Of a stretch of 48,814 bases of DNA, positions 1-9,289 are shown one piece after another. Within the stretch, counting starts at the first letter, position 1, and every line of letters starts with the position of its first letter. This DNA comes from an uncultured Opitutia bacterium (lineage in GTDB: Bacteria; Verrucomicrobiota; Verrucomicrobiia; Opitutales; Opitutaceae): the NCBI GenBank assembly GCA_903830425.1, contig CAIKTR010000099.1, forward strand, positions 1 through 48,814, given 5' to 3'. The translations under genes were made by a program, and so were the position numbers. The notes beneath the pieces were generated by a model. The model made no database searches. It was not told the DNA's origin and saw only the letters and a list, made by a program, of their open reading frames with translations.

Positions 1-15
1 AAGCCGGCGGGCGGC

Positions 16-654
16 CTACTTCACCGCGGCGACGGCGGCGACGAACACCTTGGCGCGGGCGGTGATGGCGGCCCAGTTTTTCTCCTTCAGGGACTTGGCC
101 TCGACCAGCGAGCTGCCGGCGGCGGTCGCGAAGGCGCCGGCGCGGATGTACTCGCCGACGGTTTCGGGCGTGACGCCGCCGGTGGGCAGCAGCTCGATCT
201 GCGGGAAGGGGGCCTTGATGGACTTGAGGTAGGCGGGGCCGAAGAACTCGGCGGGGAACACCTTGGCGACGTCGGCGCCGGCCTCCCAGGCCTGCAGGAT
301 TTCCGTCGGGGTGAAGGCGCCGCTGAAGACCGGCACGCCGTAGCGGCGGCAGAGGGTGATGACGTCGGGCCGCAGGGCGGGGGTGACGATGAACCGGGCG
401 CCGGCGAGGATGCCGGCGCGGGCGGTCTCGGCGTCGAGGACGGTGCCGAGGCCGAAGAGGAAGGCGGGCAGCTCGGCGGTCGCCTTTTCCAGCATGCGGA
501 TGGCGCCGGGGGTGGTCATGGTGAGCTCGATGCTGGTGAGCCCGCCGTCCGCGAGGGCCTTGGCGCAGTCGAGCAATCCGTCGGGATTGTCGGCGCGGAT
601 GAGGGCGATGACCTTCTCGGCTTTGATCTTGGCGAGGACGGCGTCTTTTTTCAT
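16..654 (-). CDS. eda: 2-dehydro-3-deoxy-phosphogluconate (KDPG)/4-hydroxy-2-oxoglutarate aldolase
   Basis: MKKDAVLAKIKAEKVIALIRADNPDG..., GLTSIELTMTTPGA, FGLGTVLDAE, FIVTPALRPDV, AKVFPAEFFGP, LLPTGGVTPE are typical of the KDPG aldolase family. Start chosen at the internal Met (cat 652-654). Confidence 0.9.
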   Translation of the reverse strand: MKKDAVLAKIKAEKVIALIRADNPDGLLDCAKALADGGLTSIELTMTTPGAIRMLEKATAELPAFLFGLGTVLDAETARAGILAGARFIVTPALRPDVITLCRRYGVPVFSGAFTPTEILQAWEAGADVAKVFPAEFFGPAYLKSIKAPFPQIELLPTGGVTPETVGEYIRAGAFATAAGSSLVEAKSLKEKNWAAITARAKVFVAAVAAVK

Positions 655-897
655 GGCGGAGAAACCACTAGGGGGGGCGGGCGGTGAAGGGAATCCCCTT
701 TTTGCCGCCGGGGCCTCCTGCGCCGGCGGGACGCAGAAACTCGGGGGGGCGGTCCGCGTCCGGCGGATCAAACGGGGGGATGGACCTGGTTAGCGCACGA
801 CGAGCGGCGAGGTCGCCCGGCGGAGCCCGAACCGGCGGGGCCTCGATTTTCTCTTGCTCCGGGGGCGGCGGGAGTGTCTTTTGCCCGTCCCGCTAAT

Positions 898-982
898 GCC
901 CGGGTGGTGGAATTGGTAGACACGCAGGTCTCAGAAGCCTGTGCCTAAAAGCGTGGGGGTTCGAGTCCCCCCTCGGGCACCA
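898..982 (+). tRNA. tRNA-Leu (anticodon CAG, 932-934), CCA encoded
   Basis: Acceptor GCCCGGG pairs with CTCGGGC; long variable arm; TPsiC arm GGGGGTTCGAGTCCCCC; anticodon loop CTCAGAA; 3' CCA at 980-982. Confidence 0.95.
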
Positions 983-992
983 TTTGCAACGT

Positions 993-1030
993 AAGCCGTT
1001 CCCGTTCACTCGGGAGCGGCTTTTCGCTTT
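993..1030 (+). terminator. Rho-independent terminator downstream of tRNA-Leu
   Basis: 12-bp stem AAGCCGTTCCCG / CGGGAGCGGCTT (one G-U), 6-nt loop ttcact, followed by ttttcgcttt. Confidence 0.85.
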
Positions 1031-1124
1031 ATACACACGATTTGGGTGTCACCAGGCACCCCTCGCCGTCGCCTGGGTGGCAACGGTGTTGCGGTGTTCC
1101 CAGCTCATCGGACCGCCGCCAAGT

Positions 1125-3155
1125 TCAGGCCGGGGTCAGGTTGAGGGGGAGGCCGCTCCGCCCGCCTTTGGAGCGCACGAGCTGGGCCGCCCCGGCCCCG
1201 CGCAGGTCGAGCTGGAGCCGATCCTCGCGGTCGGCGTGCGTGACCACGAGTTCGTGGATGCCGTCGGCGGTCGAGCTCAGGCTCAGCGTGTAGGCGGGCA
1301 GCTGATCCCGGTACGGGACGATCAGCATGGCAGTGAGCGCCGGGGCGCCGCCGCGCCACGTGTATTCCAGCTGCGGGGAGGCCATCATCGTGCCGTTCTC
1401 CGCCGAATACCAGCCGCGCAGGGGCTCGCGGTGGCCCAGCCAGACATCCAGGCGCGTGCCCGCCGGCACGGCCGGAACGAACCGGACGTTGGCGTCCGGG
1501 TTGCGGGTGTGCACCCCCAGGCCGTCGGGCTCGACCACCGTCTCGGACGGCGTGAGCAGCCAGCGCAGCGAAAAGTCATGGGCGCCGGCGCCGCGGATGC
1601 GGTCCACCACCAGCCAATACTCGCCCTTGGCAAAAAGCAGCCCGCGCTGCCAGCGCAGGTCCGGCGCCGCATCAAACCCGGTGGGATGGCTGCCCCACGC
1701 CCAATCCACATCGGCGCCCAGCTTCCAGCTGGTGTCCGTCAGGTCCCGCCCCTGACGCAGCGAATGCTCGCCCCAGACCTGCAGCGGCGAGCCGTCGACC
1801 ATCAGCGTGTTGTAGCCGGCCGAGGCGAAGTAGGGGACGAACTCCGGCTGGTAATAGCCGTAGCGTCCCGGGGCGGTCACGAGCGTGCGGCCCGCGGCGT
1901 AAAGATCCAGGGCCAGGCTGGTGCGCTCCGTGTGATGGTAGTCCCCGTTGTGGAAGCAGGCGACCATCGAGTCCGGCTTGAAGCCATCCCGCAGGATGAA
2001 GCCGCCGGCGTCGGGCAGGACGCAGCTGGTATGGGTTGGCGCCTGCCCCTGCTTGCCGGCGGTGGCGATGTAGAGCCAGTCCGGGCGCTGGAAGATCGCG
2101 GCGCCCGCCGCCAGCCAGCGGCCGAAACCCGGCAGATCCGAGGCGGTGATCTGCGGGACGGTGTTATCGGGCTTCTGCACGTTGGCGGTCCAGTCGGCCA
2201 GCCGCTCGATCGCGGCGCGCGCCCCGGGCTCGAGCACGTCGGTGTAGCCCAGGCGGGCGATTTGGGGATAAAAGGACAGCGGCCAGGCGGCGGTCAGGCC
2301 GGCGTAGTGCGGGCAGAAATGGATGCGCTTGAGGGTGCCGTCGGACCGGAGCTCCGTTTGGAAAAAGTGGTTGGCGAAATCAAAGCACTTCTGCCGCCAG
2401 CCGGGCGCGGCCTTGAGCTCGGGGAACAGGAGGCCGACGTAGCCCAGGCCGGAGGCCTCGCCCAGGCCCCAGATCCACGGGTTCCACTGCGCGCGGCGCT
2501 GGATGTCCTCCGCGCCCTCGGCGATATGCTGCAGCAGGCGGAGCTTGAACTCCGCGGGGAGGTGCGGGGAGGGCAGGTACATGTACCAGCTCCGCGTCAG
2601 GCCCGACTGGCTGATGGCATCGCCGAGCCGGAAGGCGCACTGCACGACGAACTCCTCCTTCACCCACTGCGCGTACACCAGCCAGCTCTCGAGCAGCCGG
2701 TGGAACTGCCGCTCCGCCTTTTCCCGGGCGGCGGCGTCGCCCTGCAGGTGGTACACGTCCAGCGCCCGCAGCCAGTACATCCGCCGCAGCATGCAGCGGG
2801 GCTGGGAGACCAGGTCGTACCGGTCGCCGGCCCAGAAGATATGGCTGCACCAGTCGATGGCACGGTCGGTGGAGAAATCAAATTCCTGGCCCGACGCGAA
2901 CAGCTTCCCCTCGGCCACGCGGGCCGGCGTGTTTTTCCAGAGCTGCTCGGCGGTCGACGCCGCCCCCCAGGGCATCGGCGGATAATCCTCCGGTCCCGAG
3001 AGGTCCCAGAAGTCGAGGCAGCGCTCCTGCCGCTTGCCCTGATAATGGGCCAGCAGGTGCGCGCCGGCCGCGACCAGGTCGCCGCGGGTCACGGCGCGCT
3101 TGACGTCTTCCAGCCCGGGATAGTCGAGGTTCAGCTGGTCAAAAAGCGATTGCAT
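1125..3155 (-). CDS. heparinase II/III-family protein (putative polysaccharide lyase), no obvious signal peptide
   Basis: HNGDYHHTERTSLALDLYAAGRTLVTAPGRYGYY...FASAGYNTLMVDG resembles the heparinase II/III C-terminal domain; N-terminal helical alpha/alpha-toroid-like region. Start at MQSLFDQLNL (cat 3153-3155). Confidence 0.85.
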   Translation of the reverse strand: MQSLFDQLNLDYPGLEDVKRAVTRGDLVAAGAHLLAHYQGKRQERCLDFWDLSGPEDYPPMPWGAASTAEQLWKNTPARVAEGKLFASGQEFDFSTDRAIDWCSHIFWAGDRYDLVSQPRCMLRRMYWLRALDVYHLQGDAAAREKAERQFHRLLESWLVYAQWVKEEFVVQCAFRLGDAISQSGLTRSWYMYLPSPHLPAEFKLRLLQHIAEGAEDIQRRAQWNPWIWGLGEASGLGYVGLLFPELKAAPGWRQKCFDFANHFFQTELRSDGTLKRIHFCPHYAGLTAAWPLSFYPQIARLGYTDVLEPGARAAIERLADWTANVQKPDNTVPQITASDLPGFGRWLAAGAAIFQRPDWLYIATAGKQGQAPTHTSCVLPDAGGFILRDGFKPDSMVACFHNGDYHHTERTSLALDLYAAGRTLVTAPGRYGYYQPEFVPYFASAGYNTLMVDGSPLQVWGEHSLRQGRDLTDTSWKLGADVDWAWGSHPTGFDAAPDLRWQRGLLFAKGEYWLVVDRIRGAGAHDFSLRWLLTPSETVVEPDGLGVHTRNPDANVRFVPAVPAGTRLDVWLGHREPLRGWYSAENGTMMASPQLEYTWRGGAPALTAMLIVPYRDQLPAYTLSLSSTADGIHELVVTHADREDRLQLDLRGAGAAQLVRSKGGRSGLPLNLTPA

Positions 3156-3210
3156 GACGGTCCCCAGATGAAGCGCCGATGCGGCGGGACGGCAATCCAG
3201 CATCCGCCGA

Positions 3211-3234
3211 CGTTGCTCTACTTGTAGGGCAACG
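3211..3234. promoter_or_regulatory. 24-bp near-perfect palindrome, candidate operator in the divergent promoter
   Basis: CGTTGCTCTACTTGTAGGGCAACG: 10 of 12 symmetric positions complementary. Located between divergent genes 1125-3155(-) and 3351-5672(+). Confidence 0.55.
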
Positions 3235-3350
3235 GCCGGCCCTCGCTGGGGCGTGATCGGGCGAGCGCCCGCGGGGGGACAAATGTCCGCTCGCCTCAGT
3301 CGCCCGCCCCGGCTTATGCTCCCGCCCGCACGTTTCCGCCGCCCCCCACG

Positions 3351-5672
3351 ATGAAGACCGGACGAGTCCTTCTGCTTAGCGCGCTGCTGGCGTTGGTCGC
3401 GGGCGCCCGGGGACCGGTGCCAACGGGCGCCTATGATGTGGTCTGGGACGCTCCCAGCAAAAACCATCACGGCTCGATGCCCTTGGGCAACGGCGACATC
3501 GCGCTGAATGCGTGGGCCGACCCGGCGGGCGACCTGCAGTTCTACATTGGAAAATCGGATGCGTGGGATGACAACGCCCGCCTCGCCAAGGTCGGCAAGG
3601 TGCGCGTGCATCTGGCGCCGAACCCGTTCGCGGCGGGCCGGCCCTTCCGCCAGACGCTCAGCCTGCACGAGGCGACGCTGAACCTGGTGGCGGGGGCCGG
3701 CGCCCAGCGCACCCAGGTCCGGGTCTGGGTGGACGCCAACCATCCGGTCATCCACGTCACGGTGGACAGCGCCGAGCCCCTGACCGCCACGGTCAGCGTC
3801 GAGCTCACGCGGCCCCGCCGCGAGGAGATCACGGAAGTGCAGGCGAGCGACGTGTTCCGGGACCTCAAGCAGCCGGGCGAGCGCCACGCGCCGATGTTCA
3901 TCGAGCCGGATACGGTGCTGACCGGCCAGCGCGACCGCATTGGCTGGTATCACCACAACATCAAGTCGGTCGGGCCCCGGATGCTGAACGAGATCCAGGG
4001 CCTGGACGGCTTTCCCCAGGCCGACCCGCTGCTGCACCGCACCTTCGGGGCGGTCGTCACCGCCGTGGGCGGGGAGTGGCAGGATGACCTGCACCTGGCC
4101 TCGCCGCGCGGGCGCACGCACCGCATCAATGTCTACGTGCTGACCCGCCAGCCGGCGCTGCCGGGGCCCTGGCTCGCCGACCTGGACGCCGTGATTCGCG
4201 GGGTGGAGGCGCAAGATTTCTCCGCGCGGCGCGCGGCGCATGAACAATGGTGGGACCGCTTCTGGGACCGCAGCTGGATCCAAGCGTCCAGCCCTCCGCC
4301 GACCGGACCGGCGCGCGCGCCGGACGCGACGAGCCCCGATGACGCCGCTTACGTCAGCCAGATGTACCACCTGCAGCGCTTCATCACGGCCGGGGCGGGC
4401 CGCGGCGCTTATCCGATCAAGTTCAACGGCTCGCTGTTCACGGTGCCGCCCGGGGACACCGAGGCCGATCCGGACTATCGCCGCTGGGGGCCGGGCTATT
4501 GGTGGCAGAACACCCGCCTGTCCTATTACAGCCTCTGCGCCAGCGGCGACTACGACCTGCTGCGTCCGCTCTTCCGGATGTATGCCGACGAATTGCTGCC
4601 GCTCTGCCGGTACCGGACCAAGCTCTACTGCGGCCACGCCGGGGCGTTTTTTCCGGAGGGCGTGTATTTCTGGGGGGCGACCTTCAGCGCGGCGTACGGC
4701 TGGACGCCCTTTGCGCAGCGCGCGGACAAGCTGGGGGAAAGCAAGTCGTGGCCCTTGGAATGGGTGGGCGGCCTCGAGCTCTGCTGGCTCATGCTGGACT
4801 ATTACGAGCACACGCTCGACCCGGACTTCCTGCGGCAGACGGTGCTGCCGTTCACGCGGGAGATCCTCACCTTTTTCGAGCAGCACTATCCGGTGAACGC
4901 CCAGGGTCAGCTGGTGATGTACCCGGCGCAGGCGCTCGAGACCTGGCGGGGCTGCACCAACCCGATGCCCGAGCTCGCGGGCTGCATCGCCGTCACCGAG
5001 CGGCTGCTGGCGCTGCCCGCCGCGGCCGCGTCGCCCGCGGACCGCGCCGGCTGGCAGCGCCTGCGCGCCAAGCTGGCCCCGCTGCCCCGGCGCGTGGTGG
5101 ACGGCCGGACGACGCTGTCCCCGGCGGAGACCTTCGCCCCCCAGAAGGGCAACGTCGAGAATCCCGAGCTGTATGCCACGTTCCCCTTCCGGCTGATTGC
5201 GCTCGGTCGGCCGAATCTCGACTGGGGCCGGACGGCCCTGGCCCTGCGCGGGGACCGGGGGCACACCGGCTGGCGGCAAGACGACCTCTTCATGGCCTAT
5301 CTGGGCGCGACGGACGACCTGCGCCGGCAGATCGTCGCCCGGGCCCGCAGTCATGATTCGCAGGAAAGGTTCCCGGCCTTCTGGGGGCCGAACTACGACT
5401 GGACGCCCGATCAGGACCACGGCGGCGTGTTGATGCAGGCGTTCCAAAGCATGCTGCTCCAGACCGATGGCCCGCGCATCCTGCTGCTGCCCGCCTGGCC
5501 CCAGGACTGGGACGTGGCATTCAAGCTCCATGCGCCCGGGCAAACGGTGGTCGAGGGCGTGTACCGCGGGGGCCGGATGCAGTCCCTGCGGGTGACCCCG
5601 GAGGCGCGGCGCAAGGATGTGGAGCTCGGGCCCTTCGCCGGGGGCGAGTCCGACGGGCGCGGCCCGCCTTGA
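3351..5672 (+). CDS. secreted DUF5703-type protein (GH-like, alpha/alpha-barrel), paralog A
   Basis: Signal peptide MKTGRVLLLSALLALVAGARG; YDVVWDAPSKNHHGSMPLGNGDIALNAWADPAGDLQFYIGKSDAWDDNARLAKVGKVRVHL is characteristic of DUF5703. Confidence 0.85.
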   Translation: MKTGRVLLLSALLALVAGARGPVPTGAYDVVWDAPSKNHHGSMPLGNGDIALNAWADPAGDLQFYIGKSDAWDDNARLAKVGKVRVHLAPNPFAAGRPFRQTLSLHEATLNLVAGAGAQRTQVRVWVDANHPVIHVTVDSAEPLTATVSVELTRPRREEITEVQASDVFRDLKQPGERHAPMFIEPDTVLTGQRDRIGWYHHNIKSVGPRMLNEIQGLDGFPQADPLLHRTFGAVVTAVGGEWQDDLHLASPRGRTHRINVYVLTRQPALPGPWLADLDAVIRGVEAQDFSARRAAHEQWWDRFWDRSWIQASSPPPTGPARAPDATSPDDAAYVSQMYHLQRFITAGAGRGAYPIKFNGSLFTVPPGDTEADPDYRRWGPGYWWQNTRLSYYSLCASGDYDLLRPLFRMYADELLPLCRYRTKLYCGHAGAFFPEGVYFWGATFSAAYGWTPFAQRADKLGESKSWPLEWVGGLELCWLMLDYYEHTLDPDFLRQTVLPFTREILTFFEQHYPVNAQGQLVMYPAQALETWRGCTNPMPELAGCIAVTERLLALPAAAASPADRAGWQRLRAKLAPLPRRVVDGRTTLSPAETFAPQKGNVENPELYATFPFRLIALGRPNLDWGRTALALRGDRGHTGWRQDDLFMAYLGATDDLRRQIVARARSHDSQERFPAFWGPNYDWTPDQDHGGVLMQAFQSMLLQTDGPRILLLPAWPQDWDVAFKLHAPGQTVVEGVYRGGRMQSLRVTPEARRKDVELGPFAGGESDGRGPP

Positions 5673-5697
5673 GCGCAGCCGAGCCTGCGGCGGCTCA
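5670..5697. terminator. stem-loop spanning both stop codons of a convergent gene pair
   Basis: TGAGC-gca-GCCG-agcctg-CGGC-g-GCTCA; includes TGA (5670-5672) and TCA (5695-5697). No U-tract. Confidence 0.4.
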
Positions 5698-6822
5698 GGC
5701 TCCGGGGTGCCGGCTGGAGTTGCGCAGCATGGTCCGCATGCACGCGACGCTGTAGGCGATCCCGGCCGACGGGAAGGGCGTGCGGTACGTGCCGGCGGGC
5801 AGGGGCGGCGCCGCGTCGAGCGTGAACACCGGGACGTGGTCGGGCACGAGCAGGCCGTCGAAGCCCACGTCCACCAGCGTGTCCATCACCGCCTGCAGGT
5901 CCTGGTCGCCGTTGTCGATGAACGTCTCCTGGAAGCGGGGGAGCGTGCCGCGGATGTTGCGGAAGTGCACGTTGATCAGCCGGCCGTGGGCGGCGAACCA
6001 GCGGATGGCGTCGGCAACCGGCAGGCCGGTCGCGGCGCCGGCCTCGGCCCAGGTGCCGACGCAAAAGTTCACGCCGAGGTTGGGGCTCGGGCACAGCGCG
6101 AAGAGCTGCTGATACTGCTCGAAGGTGTGGAGGATGCGCGCCACGCCGCCCTGCTCGGGGATCGGCGGGTCGTCCGGGTGGAGCGCCACGCGCACGCCGC
6201 TGGCCTCGGCCACCGGCATGATCCGGTCCAGGCAGTATTTCAGTGCGGCGCGCACCTCGTCGGCGGACCAGCGCCGGCCGGCGACGGGGGGCCGCTGGGC
6301 GTATTCGGCGGTGTCGTAGATGCGCGTGCGGATCCCGTTCAGGTCCGCGTAGCTGGTGTCGAAGACCTGGGATCCCGGCAGCAGGCCGATCCAGGAGGTG
6401 TCGCAGGCGGGGATGCCCAGCCGGCCCAGATCCTTGATTCCGGTCGCCAGGACCTCCAGCTGCGCCGCGCGCTCCGGGCCGCCCTGCAGGAGCGACGGCC
6501 CGCGCAGCTGATTGTTGTTCACGGCCTGGATCTTCAGCCCATGCCGCGCATAACGCTCCTGGGTGCGGGCGAGTTCCTCGTAGCCGAAGTTGGGCACATG
6601 CACATCGAGCCGGCACCAGCCCAGCTCGAGCTGGCGCAAGAACTCCAGCTGCGCGTCGCTCAGTTCGTGCGACACCCGCATGCCGAGCTTGATGGCGGCC
6701 TTGCCGGGGGGCCGGCGGCCCGGGACGGGTTCGCTCGCGGGCGCGGCGGCCGGCAAACCGCCCGCCAGCCAGGCGCCGCCCAGCGCGGCCAGGTTCGCCT
6801 TGATGAAATCACGCCGTTCCAT
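5695..6822 (-). CDS. Tat-exported sugar phosphate isomerase/epimerase-like TIM-barrel protein
   Basis: MERRDFIKANLAALGGAWLAGG Tat-like leader; VRVALHPDDPPIPEQGG, LGVNFCVGTWAEAG, INVHFRNIRG xylose isomerase-like TIM-barrel motifs. Confidence 0.8.
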   Translation of the reverse strand: MERRDFIKANLAALGGAWLAGGLPAAAPASEPVPGRRPPGKAAIKLGMRVSHELSDAQLEFLRQLELGWCRLDVHVPNFGYEELARTQERYARHGLKIQAVNNNQLRGPSLLQGGPERAAQLEVLATGIKDLGRLGIPACDTSWIGLLPGSQVFDTSYADLNGIRTRIYDTAEYAQRPPVAGRRWSADEVRAALKYCLDRIMPVAEASGVRVALHPDDPPIPEQGGVARILHTFEQYQQLFALCPSPNLGVNFCVGTWAEAGAATGLPVADAIRWFAAHGRLINVHFRNIRGTLPRFQETFIDNGDQDLQAVMDTLVDVGFDGLLVPDHVPVFTLDAAPPLPAGTYRTPFPSAGIAYSVACMRTMLRNSSRHPGA

Positions 6823-6905
6823 GGTCTCCTTTGGCGGGGGTGATCGCGGCCGGTCCAGGGATCATGGACGGACTATGGGCGGGGCGTTGCGGAACGCGCG
6901 CAAAA

Positions 6906-9218
6906 TTATTTTCCACCGCCGGCGCCGGGCGCGCCCCCGGATTGCTCCGGCAGGCCGTCGCGCATGATCACCAGATCGGCCTGACGGGCCGCCGGCTCGG
7001 TGACGAGGCGGACCCACCGGCCCGCTTCCCGTTGACCGGACACCACGGTCTGGCCGGCGGTGTGCAGGCGGAAGGTGACGTTCCAGGCCTGCGGCCACGC
7101 GGGCGTGACGAGGATTTTTCCGTCCGTTTCCTGCAGCAGCATGGTCTGGAAAGTCTTCAGCAGGTTGCTGCCGTGGTCCTGGTCGGGGCTCCAGTCGTAG
7201 TTGCCGCCCCAGAAGGCGGGGAACCGGCTGTCCGGGTCCTTGGCCCGGGCCCGCTGCACGAGGTAGTCCTGGGCAACCGTGGTGAGCCCGAGGAAAGCGG
7301 CGTGGCTGTCGTTCTGTTTCCAGCCCAGGGCCCCGGGGTCGAGCCGGTGGGCAAAGGTGGCCCGCGCCAGGGCCAGCTCCGGCCGGCCGGCGCCGAACAG
7401 CCGATAGGGAAACACGGCGTACAGCTCCGGGCTCTCCACGTTCCGGCGCGGCGGCAGCGGCGGCGCCACGGCCAGCAGAACCGGGTCCGCGCCGTCCCGG
7501 CCGCGCGGCAGGGCCGGCACCTTCGGGCGCATCGCGCGCAGCCGGGCGCGCAGCTCGTCCGGCAGGTCCGCCGCCGGCAGCGCGAGCAGCTGGTCGAGGT
7601 TCCAGCGGAGCCCCGCGACGTCCGGCAGGTTGTTCGTCCCATCCCAGTAGGTCTCGAGCGCATGGGCCGGGGCAATCCGCCACTGGCCGTGCGCGTCCAC
7701 CGGCCAGTGCAGGTCCCACCAGCGCAGGATCTCGCCGGCGAACGGGACCAGTCGGTCGCGCAGGAAGTCGCGGTCGCCGGTGTACCGGTAGTAGTCGATC
7801 ATGAGGGCGACCGCCTCGAGCATGCCGTTGTAGTGGTGGCGGGTGTAGGGGCCGTTGATCCACTCGCTGGGGTTGCCGAGCTTGGCGGGCTCGTGGCGCC
7901 CGAAGTTGTTGGGATTGGCGCCCCAGAACGAGACCACCTCCGGGATGAAGGCCCCGGCGTGGTGGAAATAAACCCGGGAGCGCTCCTGCGACAGCGGCAG
8001 CATGCGGGCGTACATGTCGAAGAACGGGCGCATCATGTCGAAGTCGCCCGACGCCAGCATGGGCCAGTACATCAGCCGCGTGTTTTGCATCCAATACCCT
8101 CCGCCCCAGCGGCGGTAGTCGGGGTCGTAGTTCCGTTCGACGGAGAAGAGCGAGCCGTTGAACTTGATCGGGAAATTTCCCCGGCCGGCGCAGGCCTGGA
8201 CCCAGCGCTGGAGCACATAGGCGCGGGTGACCTCCTCGGCCTCGGGCGTGCCGGAGGCAAAGACGTAGCTGCGGTCCCAGAACGCGCCCCACCACCGGCG
8301 GTGCTCGGCCCACTCGCGCGGCCAGTCGGCGGCGCCGACCGCGGCGGTCAGGCGGGCGGCCTCCCGGGTCCAGTCCGCCGCCGCGGGCGCGAGCTGGGTG
8401 TGGGTCACGACCGCGAGCCGGGCCGCGGTCACCGGCCCGCGGCTGGCGAGCTCGGTGTCGCTGCGCCGCACGAGGTCCGTCCCCGTGAGCATGGCGCCGA
8501 AGGTGCGATGGAGGAGGGGATCCACCGAGGACCCGGCCGCCCCGCCGAGCTCCTGCAGCTGCAGGGAGGTCGCCCACGGGGAGACGACGTTGCGGTGGTA
8601 CCAGGTGAGGCGGTCGGGTTCGCCGCGCACGAGGGTGTCGGGGTAGATTTTGCGCTGGTCCTGGGGGAACTCGTAGACGCTGTGGTCCTCGCGGAGCTCG
8701 GCCCCGACCGGCCCGCGGAAGGGGCGCTCCGCCGTGCGCCAGAGCTCCACCGCGGCGGAGAGCGCGAAGGGCCGGGCGGAGTGCAGCTCGAGGTGCACGA
8801 CCTGGCGGTGGGCGTTGACCCACACGCGGGCGTCGACCCGCTCCGGGCCGGTGCCGAAGACGAGGTCGATGCAGCCCTCGGCCAGGTTGAGGGTTTGCCG
8901 GAAGCCCTGGGCGACCGGGTTGGGCGACAGCCGCACCCGGACCCGGCCGAGTTTGCACGGCCGGCTGTTTTCATCCCAGGCATCGGTGCGGGCGAGGTAG
9001 AAGAGGAGGTCGCCGCCGGGCTCGACCCAGAGGTTGAGGCCCGTCTCGCCGTTGCCCGCCGGCATCGAGCCCAGCGGTCCGGTGCTCGGGGAGTCCCACC
9101 CGACGTTGCAGGCCGCGAGCGACTCCGCGGGCGTCGCGGCGCGGACCGGCGCGGGCCCGGCGAGCGCCAGGGCCCAGGCCAGGACGGCCAGCGGAAAGGC
9201 CAGGAGAAGTCGCGGCAT
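6906..9218 (-). CDS. secreted DUF5703-type protein, paralog B
   Basis: MPRLLLAFPLAVLAWALALAGPAPVRA signal peptide; VGWDSPSTGPLGSMPAGNGETGLNLWVEPGGDLLFYLARTDAWDENSRPCKLGRVRVRL aligns with paralog A; also FWGGNYDWSPDQDHG vs FWGPNYDWTPDQDHG. Confidence 0.85.
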   Translation of the reverse strand: MPRLLLAFPLAVLAWALALAGPAPVRAATPAESLAACNVGWDSPSTGPLGSMPAGNGETGLNLWVEPGGDLLFYLARTDAWDENSRPCKLGRVRVRLSPNPVAQGFRQTLNLAEGCIDLVFGTGPERVDARVWVNAHRQVVHLELHSARPFALSAAVELWRTAERPFRGPVGAELREDHSVYEFPQDQRKIYPDTLVRGEPDRLTWYHRNVVSPWATSLQLQELGGAAGSSVDPLLHRTFGAMLTGTDLVRRSDTELASRGPVTAARLAVVTHTQLAPAAADWTREAARLTAAVGAADWPREWAEHRRWWGAFWDRSYVFASGTPEAEEVTRAYVLQRWVQACAGRGNFPIKFNGSLFSVERNYDPDYRRWGGGYWMQNTRLMYWPMLASGDFDMMRPFFDMYARMLPLSQERSRVYFHHAGAFIPEVVSFWGANPNNFGRHEPAKLGNPSEWINGPYTRHHYNGMLEAVALMIDYYRYTGDRDFLRDRLVPFAGEILRWWDLHWPVDAHGQWRIAPAHALETYWDGTNNLPDVAGLRWNLDQLLALPAADLPDELRARLRAMRPKVPALPRGRDGADPVLLAVAPPLPPRRNVESPELYAVFPYRLFGAGRPELALARATFAHRLDPGALGWKQNDSHAAFLGLTTVAQDYLVQRARAKDPDSRFPAFWGGNYDWSPDQDHGSNLLKTFQTMLLQETDGKILVTPAWPQAWNVTFRLHTAGQTVVSGQREAGRWVRLVTEPAARQADLVIMRDGLPEQSGGAPGAGGGK

Positions 9219-9289
9219 GGGGAGCAGGACCTCAATGGGTTTTTGGCCGGGAGGCGTCAATCTCCCCCCGGATCCGCCCCGGGCCCCGC

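Noticed and set aside
898-1125. tRNA-Leu as a mobile-element attachment site
   Set aside because: No integrase, no repeated tRNA 3' fragment noticed downstream, and the tRNA is followed by its own terminator.
984-3227. 747-aa plus-strand ORF
   Set aside because: Antisense shadow of the heparinase-like gene with low-complexity Gly/Arg/Gln/Val composition and no family motifs; it also begins inside the tRNA terminator.
1125-5543. 1472-aa minus-strand ORF
   Set aside because: Its C-terminal part is the real heparinase-like gene; the upstream part is antisense to DUF5703 paralog A and has Arg/Pro/Gly/Gln-rich non-protein-like sequence.
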